In this document: one piece after another, positions 35,207 to 45,044 of the stretch | Position numbering within the stretch: position 1 is the stretch's first letter | Layout of the letters: each line of letters begins with the position of its first letter | Origin: Desulfovibrio sp. | GTDB taxonomy: Bacteria > Desulfobacterota > Desulfovibrionia > Desulfovibrionales > Desulfovibrionaceae | Direction of reading: 5' to 3' | Assembly (NCBI GenBank): GCA_016208105.1 | Contig: JACQYS010000022.1 | Coordinates: 1 to 64,000 of the forward strand | Length of the DNA: 64,000 nucleotides | Notes under the pieces: model-generated | What the model was told of the DNA's origin: nothing | Seen by the model: the letters and a program-made list of their open reading frames with translations, nothing else | The model's database searches: none | Translations under genes and position numbers: made by a program

Positions 35207-37915
35207 ATGTTTGGTGTAAGCATGTTTTTTCTTTCTCTCTTTGAATCTTTCGTTCGTGTGCTTCTACTGCTCCTTCTTGTCGTTTTGTCCCACCCAGCAT
35301 GGGCTGTACCCGGCGGTGATCCCCCCCCATCCAGGCACTATCGCGTCCTTATCCTGCATTCATCCCATCAGGGGTTGGATGCGACCGATCAAGTGAGTCT
35401 TGGTCTCGACAAGGCCTTCGAGAAATCCGGGCTGAAAATAGAAAAGGTCGTGGAGTACCTTGAAGCCGCACGCTATCGCGACAGCCCTGACTATCCGGAG
35501 TTCCTGAAGATAAAGCGGGACAGCGTGGCCGCCCTTCTGAAAAAAATGCCCGCCGATGCGGTCATACTCAACGGGCTCAGGGCGCTGAACTTCTGGCTCA
35601 AGCACCGCCAAACTCTTGCTCCGAATATTCCAGTCGTGTTTGCCGGCATCAACACCTTCAGCCCGGAAATGCTCCAAGGCCAGGACGGCATCACGGGCGT
35701 CTTTGAGGGGCCGGCCTTTCAAGACACTCTGCAACTCGCTCTTAGGCTGTTGCCTGCAACAAAAAAAATCTTGGTCCTTTCCGGCCCGACAACCAATAAT
35801 GTGCTTAACGTGGCTGAAATGGAAAGATCCACCGGTGAGCTTAAGGGCGCTATCGAACCGGTTTATTTTCAGGAGCGGGAAATATCCGCCATGGAAGGGA
35901 GACTCCGGGAGCTTGGGCCAGAGTGGGTGGTCTTCGCCATGGTCACCCCGCGCAATGACGGCGTGCTGATGCAAATTGACGAAGCCGCCAGGAGGATTGT
36001 CGCCGCGAGCAAGGTTCCTGTGTTCACCGGCTGGTCCTATTGGGTGAAGGAGGGCGTCCTGGGCGGCAAGGTGGTTTCCATGGAAGCCCAGGGGGACACG
36101 GCCGGGCGCATGATGGCTGGCATCCTGCGCAATGGCCCCGGGAGTCCGTTGCCGCCGGTGGTGGACAACAGCGAGCAGAATCTGTTCGATTACAACGCCG
36201 TCCAGCGCTTTGGGCTCAATCCCGACGAATTCCCTGAAGACAGAATTTTTTTGAACAAGCCCGTCTCCTTCTACGGGATGCACAAGCAACTCGTATGGGG
36301 CTACGGTCTGGTAACATTGCTCCTGGTCACCATATCGATCATTCTGGCCTACAACCTGGTCGTCCGGCGCAGGCTTCAGAGACAGTTGGGCGCTCAAGTG
36401 AATTTCGTTCAATCGCTCATGGAGGCCATGCCCACTCCGATCTTCTACAAGGACGCCTCGGGCATTTACCAGGGCTGCAACCCCGCCTTTTCCGAGCTCA
36501 TGGGAGTGAAGCGGGAGTTGCTCCTGGGCCGCTCAGTTCTTGACCTCTATCCTCCTGACGAAGCCCAAGTGTACAAAAACAAGGACGATGAACTCTTCTC
36601 CTCCAGGGAGGGGGTTCAGGTATACGAATATGAGAAGGAGTCCCCAAGAGGTCCCAGACAGGTCAGGTTCCACAAGGCGCTCTACCGCGACGGTGAGGGG
36701 GGAGTGGCTGGTCTGGTTGGCGTGATAGCGGACATCACCGATCTGCGAAAAGCCGAGGGCGACCTGGAGAAGACCCGGGCCTATCTGCAGGCCATACTGG
36801 ACTCCTCCCCCTCTATCATCCTTTGCATGGACGAGACCGGAAAGGTCACTCACGCCAACATGGTGGCCCGCCAAGCCTGCGGGGAGTGCTCTCTGCCGGT
36901 TCTCGAGTCGTCCCTGCCGCAGGCGGACCATATTCTTGAGAACGTTCGCCGCTCCATATCAGAAGGCATTGTGCTGGTTCTGCCCCGTCAGGTGTATGTG
37001 AAGGACGGCGCAACCAACGCCCAGGACGTGGTAATCTACCCGCTGCATACGATCGGGCTGCGGGAGGCGGTGGTGCGGATTGACGAAGCCACGGAGCAGC
37101 ACCGCATGCAGGAGCTCCTGGTGCAGTCTGAAAAGATGATGTCCGTGGGAGGGCTGGCCGCCGGGATGGCCCATGAGATCAATAATCCCTTGGGCGGAAT
37201 CATGCAGAGCGCCCAGGTGATACTCTCACGGATGCGCCCGGATGCTCCGGCCAACCAGCAGGCTGCAATAAAGGCGGGATGCTCGCTTGAGGATGTCCTG
37301 GCATATCTGAATGAAAGACAGATCCCGGAATTGTTGGCAGGCATCCGTGGTTCAGCCAAGCGCGCAGCGGGCATCGTTTCAAACATGCTCGAGTTCAGCA
37401 AGCGCAGCTCCTCGGCCTGGCTGCCGGTGGACGTGAACATGCTGGTGGGCAAAGCACTCGACCTCTGCCTTCAGGACTACAGCCTGCCCTCAAACTACGA
37501 CTTCAAAAAAACAAAGATAGTGAGAGAGTTCGACCAGGAAAACCCCTGTGTTCCCTGCTCGCCCCAGCAGATACAGCAGGTGGTCTTCAACCTTTTGCGG
37601 AACGCGGCCCAGGCCATGGCCATTGCCGGGACCCCAGCCCCGTCCATCACGGTCCGCACCCGGCGGGATGCTCAGGCTGTGATCATCGAGGTCGAGGATA
37701 CTGGTCCAGGAATGGACGACGCCACCAGGCGCAAAGTCTTCGAGCCTTTCTTCACCACCAAGGAACCTGGACACGGCACGGGGCTGGGGCTCTCCGTGTC
37801 GTACTTCATCGTTTGCGAGAATCACGGGGGAGAACTTACTGTGGAATCCCAGCCGGGAGCAGGGGCGAAGTTCACAATAAGACTCCCGTTGAAAGACAAG
37901 TCTTGCTTGGTTTGA
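35207..37915 (+). CDS. Sensor histidine kinase, tandem paralogue of the preceding gene
   Basis: A 902-residue kinase with the same plan: signal segment (VLLLLLLVVLSHPAWA), binding-protein-like periplasmic domain, a membrane helix (LVTLLLVTISIILAYNLVV), two PAS domains, HisKA with His656 in [11 protein letters not shown], and an ATPase with DTGPGMD and GTGLGLSV. Long stretches match the upstream gene nearly residue for residue, above all in the kinase half, so this is a gene duplication. The periplasmic halves differ more, which suggests different ligands. The start is ATG 35207 or ATG 35222; neither has a clear SD. Confidence 0.85.
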   Translation: MFGVSMFFLSLFESFVRVLLLLLLVVLSHPAWAVPGGDPPPSRHYRVLILHSSHQGLDATDQVSLGLDKAFEKSGLKIEKVVEYLEAARYRDSPDYPEFLKIKRDSVAALLKKMPADAVILNGLRALNFWLKHRQTLAPNIPVVFAGINTFSPEMLQGQDGITGVFEGPAFQDTLQLALRLLPATKKILVLSGPTTNNVLNVAEMERSTGELKGAIEPVYFQEREISAMEGRLRELGPEWVVFAMVTPRNDGVLMQIDEAARRIVAASKVPVFTGWSYWVKEGVLGGKVVSMEAQGDTAGRMMAGILRNGPGSPLPPVVDNSEQNLFDYNAVQRFGLNPDEFPEDRIFLNKPVSFYGMHKQLVWGYGLVTLLLVTISIILAYNLVVRRRLQRQLGAQVNFVQSLMEAMPTPIFYKDASGIYQGCNPAFSELMGVKRELLLGRSVLDLYPPDEAQVYKNKDDELFSSREGVQVYEYEKESPRGPRQVRFHKALYRDGEGGVAGLVGVIADITDLRKAEGDLEKTRAYLQAILDSSPSIILCMDETGKVTHANMVARQACGECSLPVLESSLPQADHILENVRRSISEGIVLVLPRQVYVKDGATNAQDVVIYPLHTIGLREAVVRIDEATEQHRMQELLVQSEKMMSVGGLAAGMAHEINNPLGGIMQSAQVILSRMRPDAPANQQAAIKAGCSLEDVLAYLNERQIPELLAGIRGSAKRAAGIVSNMLEFSKRSSSAWLPVDVNMLVGKALDLCLQDYSLPSNYDFKKTKIVREFDQENPCVPCSPQQIQQVVFNLLRNAAQAMAIAGTPAPSITVRTRRDAQAVIIEVEDTGPGMDDATRRKVFEPFFTTKEPGHGTGLGLSVSYFIVCENHGGELTVESQPGAGAKFTIRLPLKDKSCLV

Positions 37916-38118
37916 TATTTTCAGGTTTTTCTGAAGTAGACATCCGCTCGTGCGATCGTGCGACCGAACAGGCGCATTTCAGTTTTGAAATATCCGGAAT
38001 GGGAATTGCAAGTCGTTGCGGAGTGATTTAACAAAGACGATGTATTGTTATAAGCTGTATATATTCAAGAGCGCGACGTACTGATGCGGCGCATTGAAAT
38101 AGAGTGTATGGGACAAGC

Positions 38119-38982
38119 ATGATTATCGATCTCTTTAAAAAGAAAGATGAAACTCTGGTCACGGCTTCTCGGGAGCTGCTGGACCAGGCATTGGTGCAGC
38201 GTTCTCGGATGGATCTGGTTTTCGAGGATTCCGTGACCACGCTCAAGGGGCTCAGTTGCTCTTTGAATACCCTTGGCAGTGAAAAACTCTACCTTGACGT
38301 TTACGGTATACAAAAAGGCGACTCTTTTGTCGGAAAATACTTCAGCTGCTATTTCCGCATCCGTGAAGGGAAAAGCGGTATGGGGTTTTTCGGCTTCAGG
38401 GCCAAGATACTCGATGTCAGGCAAGCAAAGAATGGCGGTATTGTTTTCGTTACATCTTTGCCTGCCAGGGTGGAAAGGTCCCAGCGCCGTCGCAGCATGC
38501 GGGTGCGGCCCGAACTCAGCTGGTTTGATGAGCTTCTCTTCTGGAATGGGGGCAAGCTCAAAAATCCCGGGGATGATGAAATCCTCTTTGGATTGCGCGA
38601 GCTCAGGCAGGGGAAGCTCTGCAGAATGGAGAACATGTCCGCCGGGGGAATCGGGCTCTATTTCGACCGTGAATTCTGCCGTCAGTCCGAATTTTGTCCT
38701 TCGGTAAAAGACGAGTACACCCTCTATATGCATTTCGCCCATGAGGTGCGCCACCAACCGAAGGAACTCTGGCTGGTGGGGAGGACCGTTCGCCTGGTGG
38801 AGGACCCTGTTTCAAAAGATCTGCAAATGGGAGTCGAGTTTGAACACGTCGGCCGCAAGGGTCCGGATTCAGACGAGATTCAATGGATGGTCATTCAGGA
38901 TAATGTTGCGGAGGAACTTATCGAGCGTGTCTTCGAATGGCATTCCACCCTTTTTCGCGAGCGCAGCGGCATTGCCGAATAA
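38119..38982 (+). CDS. PilZ-domain protein, probable c-di-GMP receptor
   Basis: A 287-residue cytosolic protein. The C-terminal half holds the c-di-GMP motifs: QRRRSMRVRP (RxxxR) and, about 120 residues on, NMSAGGIGLYF ((D/N)xSxxG). The N-terminal half resembles the YcgR-N-like barrel of flagellar-brake proteins. ATG 38119 follows GGGAC; GTG 38104 is in frame but lacks an SD. Regulation of motility or surface polymer is likely but the target is unknown. Confidence 0.82.
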   Translation: MIIDLFKKKDETLVTASRELLDQALVQRSRMDLVFEDSVTTLKGLSCSLNTLGSEKLYLDVYGIQKGDSFVGKYFSCYFRIREGKSGMGFFGFRAKILDVRQAKNGGIVFVTSLPARVERSQRRRSMRVRPELSWFDELLFWNGGKLKNPGDDEILFGLRELRQGKLCRMENMSAGGIGLYFDREFCRQSEFCPSVKDEYTLYMHFAHEVRHQPKELWLVGRTVRLVEDPVSKDLQMGVEFEHVGRKGPDSDEIQWMVIQDNVAEELIERVFEWHSTLFRERSGIAE

Positions 38983-39176
38983 CCCTATGGGGAACGTCTT
39001 TTCCAGAACAGGAAGCTAACTTGCCGGTATGGCTTGGAATTCAAAAAATGCTTCCATTGCTCTGCGCGCTCTCCCGCATGTTGGAATTACTCGCATTTTT
39101 TCCTCTCCGCATTGCGCACTCTCCCAAGATGGTCTAAACAGTAGGTGAAAGAACTCTTCGAGGGGGGCTTCGCGTC

Positions 39177-39377
39177 ATGAACATGAAAGAGCTTCGCGAC
39201 AAAGCCAAAGATGTCGGCTTGAAGATTGCCGTGGGCTGGAGCAAAACAACGGCTGTCCGGGCGATCCAAACCGCTGAAGGATACGAGCCATGTTTCGGTC
39301 GGGGTTTGTTCGCAGTCTGCGGACAGCCAGACTGCTGTTTTCGTTCCGACTGCGAGAAGATTCCCGGAGAAGGCTGA
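39177..39377 (+). CDS. Small SAP-like domain protein with Cys motifs
   Basis: A 66-residue protein. The N-terminus, MKELRDKAKDVGLKIAVGWS, followed by KTTAVRAIQTAEG, is a SAP-type helix-turn-helix that binds DNA. The C-terminus has CFGRG and CGQPDCCFRSDC, a Cys cluster that recurs in small SAP proteins of deltaproteobacteria and may bind metal. GAGGGGGG precedes the ATG; a second ATG lies two codons on. Confidence 0.75.
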   Translation: MNMKELRDKAKDVGLKIAVGWSKTTAVRAIQTAEGYEPCFGRGLFAVCGQPDCCFRSDCEKIPGEG

Positions 39378-39380
39378 GAG

Positions 39381-39602
39381 CTAGTCCGGTACGGGGCAGA
39401 CTACCTCAGCGGTTGAGCCGGGTCCGGCCACAGGGCGGAAACACCTTTTTGTGGCTCCGCATACAGGGCATTTCCATGTTTCAGGGAGTTCGTCGAAGGA
39501 GGTGCCGGGTGGGATCTTCCCTTTTTTGTCGCCTCTGTCGGGGTCGTACACATAACCGCAGTTGGTGGTTTGGCAACGCCACATCTCTTCGGGTCTGGCC
39601 AT
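39381..39602 (-). CDS. Rubredoxin with CX4C first site
   Basis: A 73-residue iron protein that carries electrons in the cytosol, often to oxygen- or peroxide-reducing enzymes in anaerobes. Ligands are in [14 protein letters not shown] (CX4C instead of the usual CX2C) and KCPVCGA. The variant with two extra residues is known in a second rubredoxin of Desulfovibrio desulfuricans (recalled). GCAGGAG lies before the ATG. The gene converges with the SAP protein gene and diverges from the transporter genes. Confidence 0.92.
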   Translation of the reverse strand: MARPEEMWRCQTTNCGYVYDPDRGDKKGKIPPGTSFDELPETWKCPVCGATKRCFRPVAGPGSTAEVVCPVPD

Positions 39603-39674
39603 ATTCCTGCTCCTGCTCGATAGCAACGGGGTTTTAATCATCATTATCCCACCTGGAGCAGAAAGCCTAGCCTC

Positions 39675-40805
39675 ATGACCCTCATCATCGCCCTTCGCAA
39701 CCTTCTGCACGACAAAGTCCGCCTCGTCGTCACCCTCACCGGAGTGGTCTTCGCGGTGGTGCTCATTGCTGTGCAGGTGGGCCTTTTCGTGGGGTTCACT
39801 TCGGCCACGTCCGCTGTGATCGACAACACCGAGGCGGACATTTGGGTCTGCGCCAGGGGCATGCGAAACTTCGACGTCACGTCCCCGCTGCCGCAGAAAG
39901 CCTATTACCAGGCGCTGTCCACGCCGGGGATCGCCGAGGCGCGGAGGTTGGTCGTACAGTTCGCGAACTGGAAAAAACCCAACGGCGGAACCGAGAGCGT
40001 TGAAGTGGTGGGCTACGAACTCCCTTCGGGTTTGGGCAAACCCTGGAACGTTGTGGAAGGTGACCTCCGCGCGCTGAGCCTCACCGACACTATTGTTATC
40101 GACCAAGTATACAAACACAAGCTCGGCGTGGCCCAGCTTGGAGACCAGGTGGAGATCAACGGACACAGGGCCAGGGTGGTCGCCTTCACCAGCGGCATCC
40201 GCTCCTTCACCACCTCCCCCTATATCTTCTGTTCGCTGCCCATTGCCCAGACCCTGTGCAACATGCGCGAAGGCAAATTCACCTACGTGCTGGTCACGCT
40301 CGCTCCGGGGGCATCCGCGGAAGGCGTGCGCCGATCGCTTCTGGACAATGTGGACGGCGTCGACGTCTATACCCGGAAGGAGTTCTCGAGCAAAACCCAG
40401 CAGTATTGGATGTTCACCACTGGCGCGGGCATGGCCCTGCTCATCGCCGCCGCCTTGGGGCTGGTGGTGGGTGTGGTGGTGGTGGCCCAGACCCTCTACG
40501 CCACCACCATGGACCACCTGGCGGAATTCGGAACCCTGCGGGCCATGGGGGCCGAGAACTGGTACATCTACAAAATCATTATCATCCAGGCCCTGGCCAG
40601 CGCCGTGGCAGGCTACAGCCTGGGCATCATGGTCAGCTACGTGATCGTGCAGTTCGCGGACAAGGGCGGGGCGTCGATCATCCTGCCGTTCGGGGTCGCG
40701 GTGGGGCTTTTTTTCGTCACGGTGTTCATGTGCGTGGGGGCGGCGCTCATCTCCATCAACAAGGTCACCCGGATCGATCCGGTGATGGTTTTCAAGGGAC
40801 GTTGA
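39675..40805 (+). CDS. ABC exporter permease, DevC/FtsX type
   Basis: A 376-residue inner-membrane protein. One N-terminal helix ([26 protein letters not shown]) precedes a large periplasmic domain. Three helices at the C-terminus (about 255-370) follow the MacB/FtsX plan. It closely resembles DevC-type permeases, which pair with a DevA ATPase and a DevB adaptor, and both follow here. The SD is weak. Confidence 0.88.
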   Translation: MTLIIALRNLLHDKVRLVVTLTGVVFAVVLIAVQVGLFVGFTSATSAVIDNTEADIWVCARGMRNFDVTSPLPQKAYYQALSTPGIAEARRLVVQFANWKKPNGGTESVEVVGYELPSGLGKPWNVVEGDLRALSLTDTIVIDQVYKHKLGVAQLGDQVEINGHRARVVAFTSGIRSFTTSPYIFCSLPIAQTLCNMREGKFTYVLVTLAPGASAEGVRRSLLDNVDGVDVYTRKEFSSKTQQYWMFTTGAGMALLIAAALGLVVGVVVVAQTLYATTMDHLAEFGTLRAMGAENWYIYKIIIIQALASAVAGYSLGIMVSYVIVQFADKGGASIILPFGVAVGLFFVTVFMCVGAALISINKVTRIDPVMVFKGR

Positions 40806-40806
40806 A

Positions 40807-41508
40807 GTGGCGGCAAATGGCGCCCCGGCGGTTTCGGTGCGGAATCTGACCAAAGCCTTTGGTTCAGGCCAAGCCCGAACCGTGGCCTTGGACCAGGTGT
40901 CACTGGACGTGAACCCAGGGGAACTGGTGTTGCTCATGGGACCGTCGGGAAGCGGCAAAACCACCTTGCTGTCCGTCATGGGGTGCATTCTGCGTCCGGA
41001 CGCGGGCAGCGTGGTCATACGGGGCCAGGAGATTGTGGGTCTGCCCGAAACCGGGTTATGCCGGGTGCGGCTCCAAAGCATCGGGTTCATTTTTCAGAAC
41101 TACAACCTCTTCCCCACGCTGCGGGCCGAGGAGAACATCATGGTGGCCCTGGACCTCAAAGGCGTACCGGCCAAAAAAGCCCGCCATCAGGCTGCGCAGG
41201 TCATGGAGTCCGTCGGGCTTGGCGACAAGGTCGGGAGTATGCCAGCGGATTTGTCGGGCGGGCAGAAGCAGCGCCTGGCCATCGCCCGGGCCCTGGCCGG
41301 AGACCCTGAGATCATCCTGGCGGACGAACCCACCGCTGCGCTCGATTCGGTCAACGGCAGGATGGTCATTGGCCTGCTGCGGGAGCTGGCTATCAAGAGG
41401 GGGCGCAGCGTGGTGGTGGTTACCCATGACAACCGCATATTCGACTTTGCCGACCGCATCGTGCGCATTGAAGACGGCCGGCTCAAGGTCTCGGAGGGTC
41501 AGGAGTGA
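40807..41508 (+). CDS. ABC exporter ATPase, DevA/LolD type
   Basis: A 233-residue ATPase for the preceding permease. [15 protein letters not shown] is Walker [16 protein letters not shown] the signature, and [12 protein letters not shown] Walker B. The start is GTG 40807, one base after the permease stop. The gene overlaps the adaptor gene by four bases. Confidence 0.93.
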   Translation: MAANGAPAVSVRNLTKAFGSGQARTVALDQVSLDVNPGELVLLMGPSGSGKTTLLSVMGCILRPDAGSVVIRGQEIVGLPETGLCRVRLQSIGFIFQNYNLFPTLRAEENIMVALDLKGVPAKKARHQAAQVMESVGLGDKVGSMPADLSGGQKQRLAIARALAGDPEIILADEPTAALDSVNGRMVIGLLRELAIKRGRSVVVVTHDNRIFDFADRIVRIEDGRLKVSEGQE

Positions 41509-42521
41509 TCCGGATTTTTGCTGTACTGGCCTGTGTTGCGGGCACCCTGATCGGTCCGGTGGCAGCGCCCAACAGCGAGACCGTAGTCACCCGGTTTCCG
41601 CAGTCGGGTGCCTGGGTTGCGGCAGCGGGGCGCGTGGAGCCGGTCAGCGAGGAGATGCGCCTGGGATTCGACATTCCGGGCAAGATTATGGACGTGCTCG
41701 TTGAGGAGGGCGACCCCGTTCGCAAGGGCCAGCCCCTGGCCCGGCTGGTGGACGACGACATCAGGGCCCGGGTGGTTCAGGCCCAGGCCAATGTGCGGGC
41801 CGCGAAAGCCGCCCTGGACAAGGTGGTGGCCGGAGCCAGGTCCATGGAGCGCATCGAGGCCGCTGCCATTCTGCGCGAAGCCGAATCCGTTCGGGACAAC
41901 GCCCGCCGCGAGAACGAGCGGCGGGTCAGGCTGGTGTCCCAGGGGGTCATCGCCAAGGAAGAGGCGGACCGCGCCGAGAAGGACTACCTGGTGGCCTCCC
42001 AGAAGGTGAGCCAGGCCCGGGAGCGTTTTCACCTGATTAACGATCCCTCCCGCGAGGAGGACGTGCGCCGGGCCGAGGCACAGCATGCCCAAGCCAAGGG
42101 GCAGTTGGACGAGGCTCTGGCCTATCAGGACAAGGCTCTGATCCATTCGCCCATTGACGGAGTGGTGCTGCGCAAGCACCGCCGGGCAGGCGAGATGGTC
42201 TCCACCAACTTCGATTCCCCGGTGGTCACAGTGGGTGACGTGAGCACTCTGCGGATTCGAGGCGACGTTGATGAAAAGGACGTGGCCAAGGTGAAGGTCG
42301 GGCAGAAGGCTTATGCCATGGCAGACGCCTACGGCGCCAAGCGTTTTGAGGGGCGGGTGATCCGCATCGCCAAGATGCTGGGAAGAAAGAACGTGCGCAC
42401 CGACGACCCGGCCGAACGTCTGGATACCAAGGTGCTGGAAACGCTCATAGAATTCGCTCCAGGCACGTCCATACCTGTGGGCATGCGCATGGATGTCTTT
42501 ATTCTTTTGGACGAAAGCTAG
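41505..42521 (+). CDS. Membrane fusion (HlyD-type) adaptor
   Basis: A 338-residue periplasmic adaptor. An N-terminal hydrophobic segment (FAVLACVAGTLIGPVAAP) anchors it. VEEGDPVRKGQPLARL is the lipoyl-like motif, a long alpha-hairpin follows (about residues 90-200), and IHSPIDGVVLRKHRRAGEMV closes the barrel. GTG 41505 overlaps the ATPase stop. The three genes form one export system that would reach an outer-membrane channel encoded elsewhere. Confidence 0.9.
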   Translation: MIRIFAVLACVAGTLIGPVAAPNSETVVTRFPQSGAWVAAAGRVEPVSEEMRLGFDIPGKIMDVLVEEGDPVRKGQPLARLVDDDIRARVVQAQANVRAAKAALDKVVAGARSMERIEAAAILREAESVRDNARRENERRVRLVSQGVIAKEEADRAEKDYLVASQKVSQARERFHLINDPSREEDVRRAEAQHAQAKGQLDEALAYQDKALIHSPIDGVVLRKHRRAGEMVSTNFDSPVVTVGDVSTLRIRGDVDEKDVAKVKVGQKAYAMADAYGAKRFEGRVIRIAKMLGRKNVRTDDPAERLDTKVLETLIEFAPGTSIPVGMRMDVFILLDES

Positions 42522-42613
42522 GGTTTAGTTTTGTCCTTGCCTGCGAAACGTTCTGGCCGTATGTAACCCCGGCCGGAGCGCATCTTTCCGGCTCACCCCA
42601 TTAGAGGTCTTCA

Positions 42614-43267
42614 ATGGAAATCATCTCCCAGTTCATCTGGATGCTCGGCCACGTGGACCAGGCTCTGAACATGATCGTCAAAGACTACGGTTCCTGGACC
42701 TATCTGGTTCTGTTTTTGATCATCTTCTGCGAGACCGGCCTGGTGGTCACTCCGTTTCTGCCCGGCGATTCCCTGCTGTTCATCGTCGGCTCCTTGTGTG
42801 GAGCGGGTTTTCTCGACCCCATGCTCACCGCCGGGCTGCTCATTGCCGCAGCGGTGCTGGGAGACAACACCAACTACTGGATCGGCCGCTTCGTGGGCCC
42901 GGCGGTGTTTAGCCGCGAGAACAGCAAACTGCTCAACAAGAAGCACCTGGACAAGACCCACGCCTTCTATGAGAAGCACGGCGGAAAGACAGTGGTCATC
43001 GCCCGGTTCATGCCCATCGTAAGGACGTTCGCTCCTTTCGTGGCCGGCATAGGCAAGATGACCTATTCCAAGTTCGTGAGCTTTTCGGTCGGAGGGGGTA
43101 TTCTCTGGATCGGCGGCTTCATCGGGCTGGGATACCTGATCGGCAACATGCCTTGGGTGAAGAAGTATTTCAGCGTGGTGATCTATGGCATCATCCTGCT
43201 TTCGATCACACCCGGGCTTATCGAGTTCATCAAGGCCAGGCGGGCCGCTGCCCGGGTCGCGCAATAG
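42614..43267 (+). CDS. DedA-family membrane protein
   Basis: A 217-residue integral membrane protein. FCETGLVVTPFLPGDSLLFIVG and ARFMPIVRTFAPFVAGIGKM are the DedA signatures, with several helices around them. The family acts in lipid recycling and membrane homeostasis. AGAGG precedes ATG 42614. It ends before a strong terminator. Confidence 0.92.
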   Translation: MEIISQFIWMLGHVDQALNMIVKDYGSWTYLVLFLIIFCETGLVVTPFLPGDSLLFIVGSLCGAGFLDPMLTAGLLIAAAVLGDNTNYWIGRFVGPAVFSRENSKLLNKKHLDKTHAFYEKHGGKTVVIARFMPIVRTFAPFVAGIGKMTYSKFVSFSVGGGILWIGGFIGLGYLIGNMPWVKKYFSVVIYGIILLSITPGLIEFIKARRAAARVAQ

Positions 43268-43290
43268 CCGGCGCACTGTTCGCAACATGG

Positions 43291-43318
43291 AAGGCCGCCC
43301 CCGGGGGCGGCCTTTTGC
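43291..43318. terminator. Bidirectional-looking intrinsic terminator
   Basis: AAGGCCGCCCCC at 43291-43302 pairs perfectly with GGGGGCGGCCTT at 43303-43314, and TTTT follows on the plus strand. It separates the DedA gene from the convergent redox protein gene. Confidence 0.85.
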
Positions 43319-43327
43319 GTTTTAGTT

Positions 43328-43879
43328 CTACGCCATCAACCTGACGGCCTCCCTGGTGGCGGCTTCCACCAGCAGGGGGCATTTTGATTTGAAAAGTCCT
43401 TTGGCCGCCGCTTCCTTTATTCCTTCATCCGTGGCCATGTTCGTGCCGAGCAAGGCCGAGCAGTTCAGGTCGCCGAACTGGCCGGTCATGGCCTTCACAA
43501 ACTCGCGCATTATTACCTTGGTACCATCGGTAGCCTTGGAGTCGCCGTCCTGGGTGCGGCCGTGGCGCATGCCAATGGCCATCATGGCCCCGGTGACAGC
43601 GCCGCATGTCAGGCCATTCCACATCCCGGCCGCGAACGGGGTGGTGATCTGGGTGATCATTTCCGGAGACAGGCCTGTCTGTCCTGCAAGTGACTCCAAG
43701 ACTGCCTGGGTGCAATTCAAATGGGACAAAAAGCGCTGCACGGCCAAAGCCGGGGCATCGGATCCGGGAGGAAGGGGTGCGGACCGGGTGCTGACGATAT
43801 CGGGCAGGGCCAGGCCGGAAGCGAATCCCACGCCAGCGCAGCAGACGCCGCCAAGAATGGCGCGGCGGGTAAGGTCCAT
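43328..43879 (-). CDS. C-GCAxxG-C-C family redox protein with twin-arginine-like leader
   Basis: A 183-residue protein. LTRRAILGGVCCAGVGFASGL is a leader with a twin-arginine motif, consistent with export of a folded cofactor-bearing protein. The mature part has NCTQAV, LTCGAVTGAMMAIG, NCSALLG and KCP, the Cys pattern of this family, which is common in anaerobes and thought to be redox-active. GGAGC precedes the ATG. Confidence 0.87.
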   Translation of the reverse strand: MDLTRRAILGGVCCAGVGFASGLALPDIVSTRSAPLPPGSDAPALAVQRFLSHLNCTQAVLESLAGQTGLSPEMITQITTPFAAGMWNGLTCGAVTGAMMAIGMRHGRTQDGDSKATDGTKVIMREFVKAMTGQFGDLNCSALLGTNMATDEGIKEAAAKGLFKSKCPLLVEAATREAVRLMA

Positions 43880-43903
43880 GATCTTGCTCCGTCGTAAAAA
43901 GGA

Positions 43904-45007
43904 TCAGTCCTTTTTAGGCGAAGAAGACGGATCGGTCCACGCCTTGGCCCGCGATCTATAGGTCAGGTCCGCAAGGGTGCTGAAAAAGAAATACTTGGCA
44001 TCGCTCGTAAGCGATAGCTCGGGCTGACGCTGCACCAGCGCCGGGTCCTCCAGCAAGAGCTCGTACACATGCTCGTAGAAGCGGATCATCCGCTCCTCGG
44101 ACCAGCGGCTGGTGAGCCAGGACCGGCCCCTCGCTCCGAGTTCCCTGCACAGCGCCGGCTCGCCCACAAGATGTTCAAGAACCTCCGCCGCATCTTCCAG
44201 GCGGACGTTCACAAAAGGATGCGAGTCGGCGCCGGAAAAATGGCGCAGCAGCATAAGCGACCGCTCATCCAGGTAGGAAAGGGCGCATTTGCCCTGGGCC
44301 AGACCCTCCAGCCCGGTAAGATGGTAGCTGCCAGTCACCAGATCATCCACCACGATGCGGCTCTGGCGCTTGATTGCAAGCGCCTCGGCCAGGGGCAGGC
44401 CGGTAACGATGCGCGCCGTGCATCCGGTGTTCTTGACCACGGAATCGATAACGGCCGTGGCCTCCGGCATCCCCTTGGTGCTCCACCGGTCCGCCCAGGC
44501 GCTCATGTCCTTGGTGGGGCTGTAGAAAATGTCCCACTTCGGGGGCTTGGAACTAGGCTGGTAGGCGCTGTCGGTTTCGGGAACGAAATTCGGAACCACC
44601 ATGGCCTTTGTATAGAGCCGCTCCGGATACTGGGCGATGGCGATGCAGGGGATGTCCTGGGCCAGCAACGCCTCGGGCGTGATGCCCATTACCTGTGCCA
44701 CCAGATCGGGAGAGGAGTGGAATTGCCGGAGAATGTGCTTGCCCGCCTGGGCCAGCTCACCGAAATCTATTCGTCCAAAGGCCTTGGACTCGTAGTCCAG
44801 GTAGTTGTGGAGGTGGATGACGTCCGCTTCCCAGGCCAGGTCGAGGGCTTCTTCGGGCGATTCCTGGAAAACCAGGTCGTGGTCGTACAGGCCGAATCGT
44901 TTGAGATCCACCAGGCGTGCGTCAACGCCGGTGTGCCGGCCCAGGGCCTGCACCAGGCGTATGGGCATGCCCGCCAGAGGGGTGATGGAGAAGTGCAGGA
45001 CCTTCAT
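43904..45007 (-). CDS. Glycosyltransferase-like protein (GT4-like)
   Basis: A 367-residue protein opening MKVLHFSITPLAGMPIRLVQ and carrying DVIHLHNYLDYESK, a usual acceptor-side pattern of GT-B enzymes. The C-terminal half has SYHLTGLEGLAQGKCALSYL in the donor site and ends with GARGRSWLTSRWSEERMI, close to the GT4 C-terminal helix. It is the last gene of a minus-strand operon behind a NeuB-like synthase, so it may attach a sialic-acid-like sugar; the donor cannot be read. Confidence 0.72.
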   Translation of the reverse strand: MKVLHFSITPLAGMPIRLVQALGRHTGVDARLVDLKRFGLYDHDLVFQESPEEALDLAWEADVIHLHNYLDYESKAFGRIDFGELAQAGKHILRQFHSSPDLVAQVMGITPEALLAQDIPCIAIAQYPERLYTKAMVVPNFVPETDSAYQPSSKPPKWDIFYSPTKDMSAWADRWSTKGMPEATAVIDSVVKNTGCTARIVTGLPLAEALAIKRQSRIVVDDLVTGSYHLTGLEGLAQGKCALSYLDERSLMLLRHFSGADSHPFVNVRLEDAAEVLEHLVGEPALCRELGARGRSWLTSRWSEERMIRFYEHVYELLLEDPALVQRQPELSLTSDAKYFFFSTLADLTYRSRAKAWTDPSSSPKKD

Positions 45008-45044
45008 GCTGTGCCGGTCCTCACGCCGTTTGGCCTCAGTCCTG

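Noticed and set aside
37994-38010. GG-N10-GC match before the PilZ gene, resembling a sigma-54 site.
   Set aside because: Only the two invariant pairs and TTGC match, the rest of the -24 box does not, and such matches occur often by chance.
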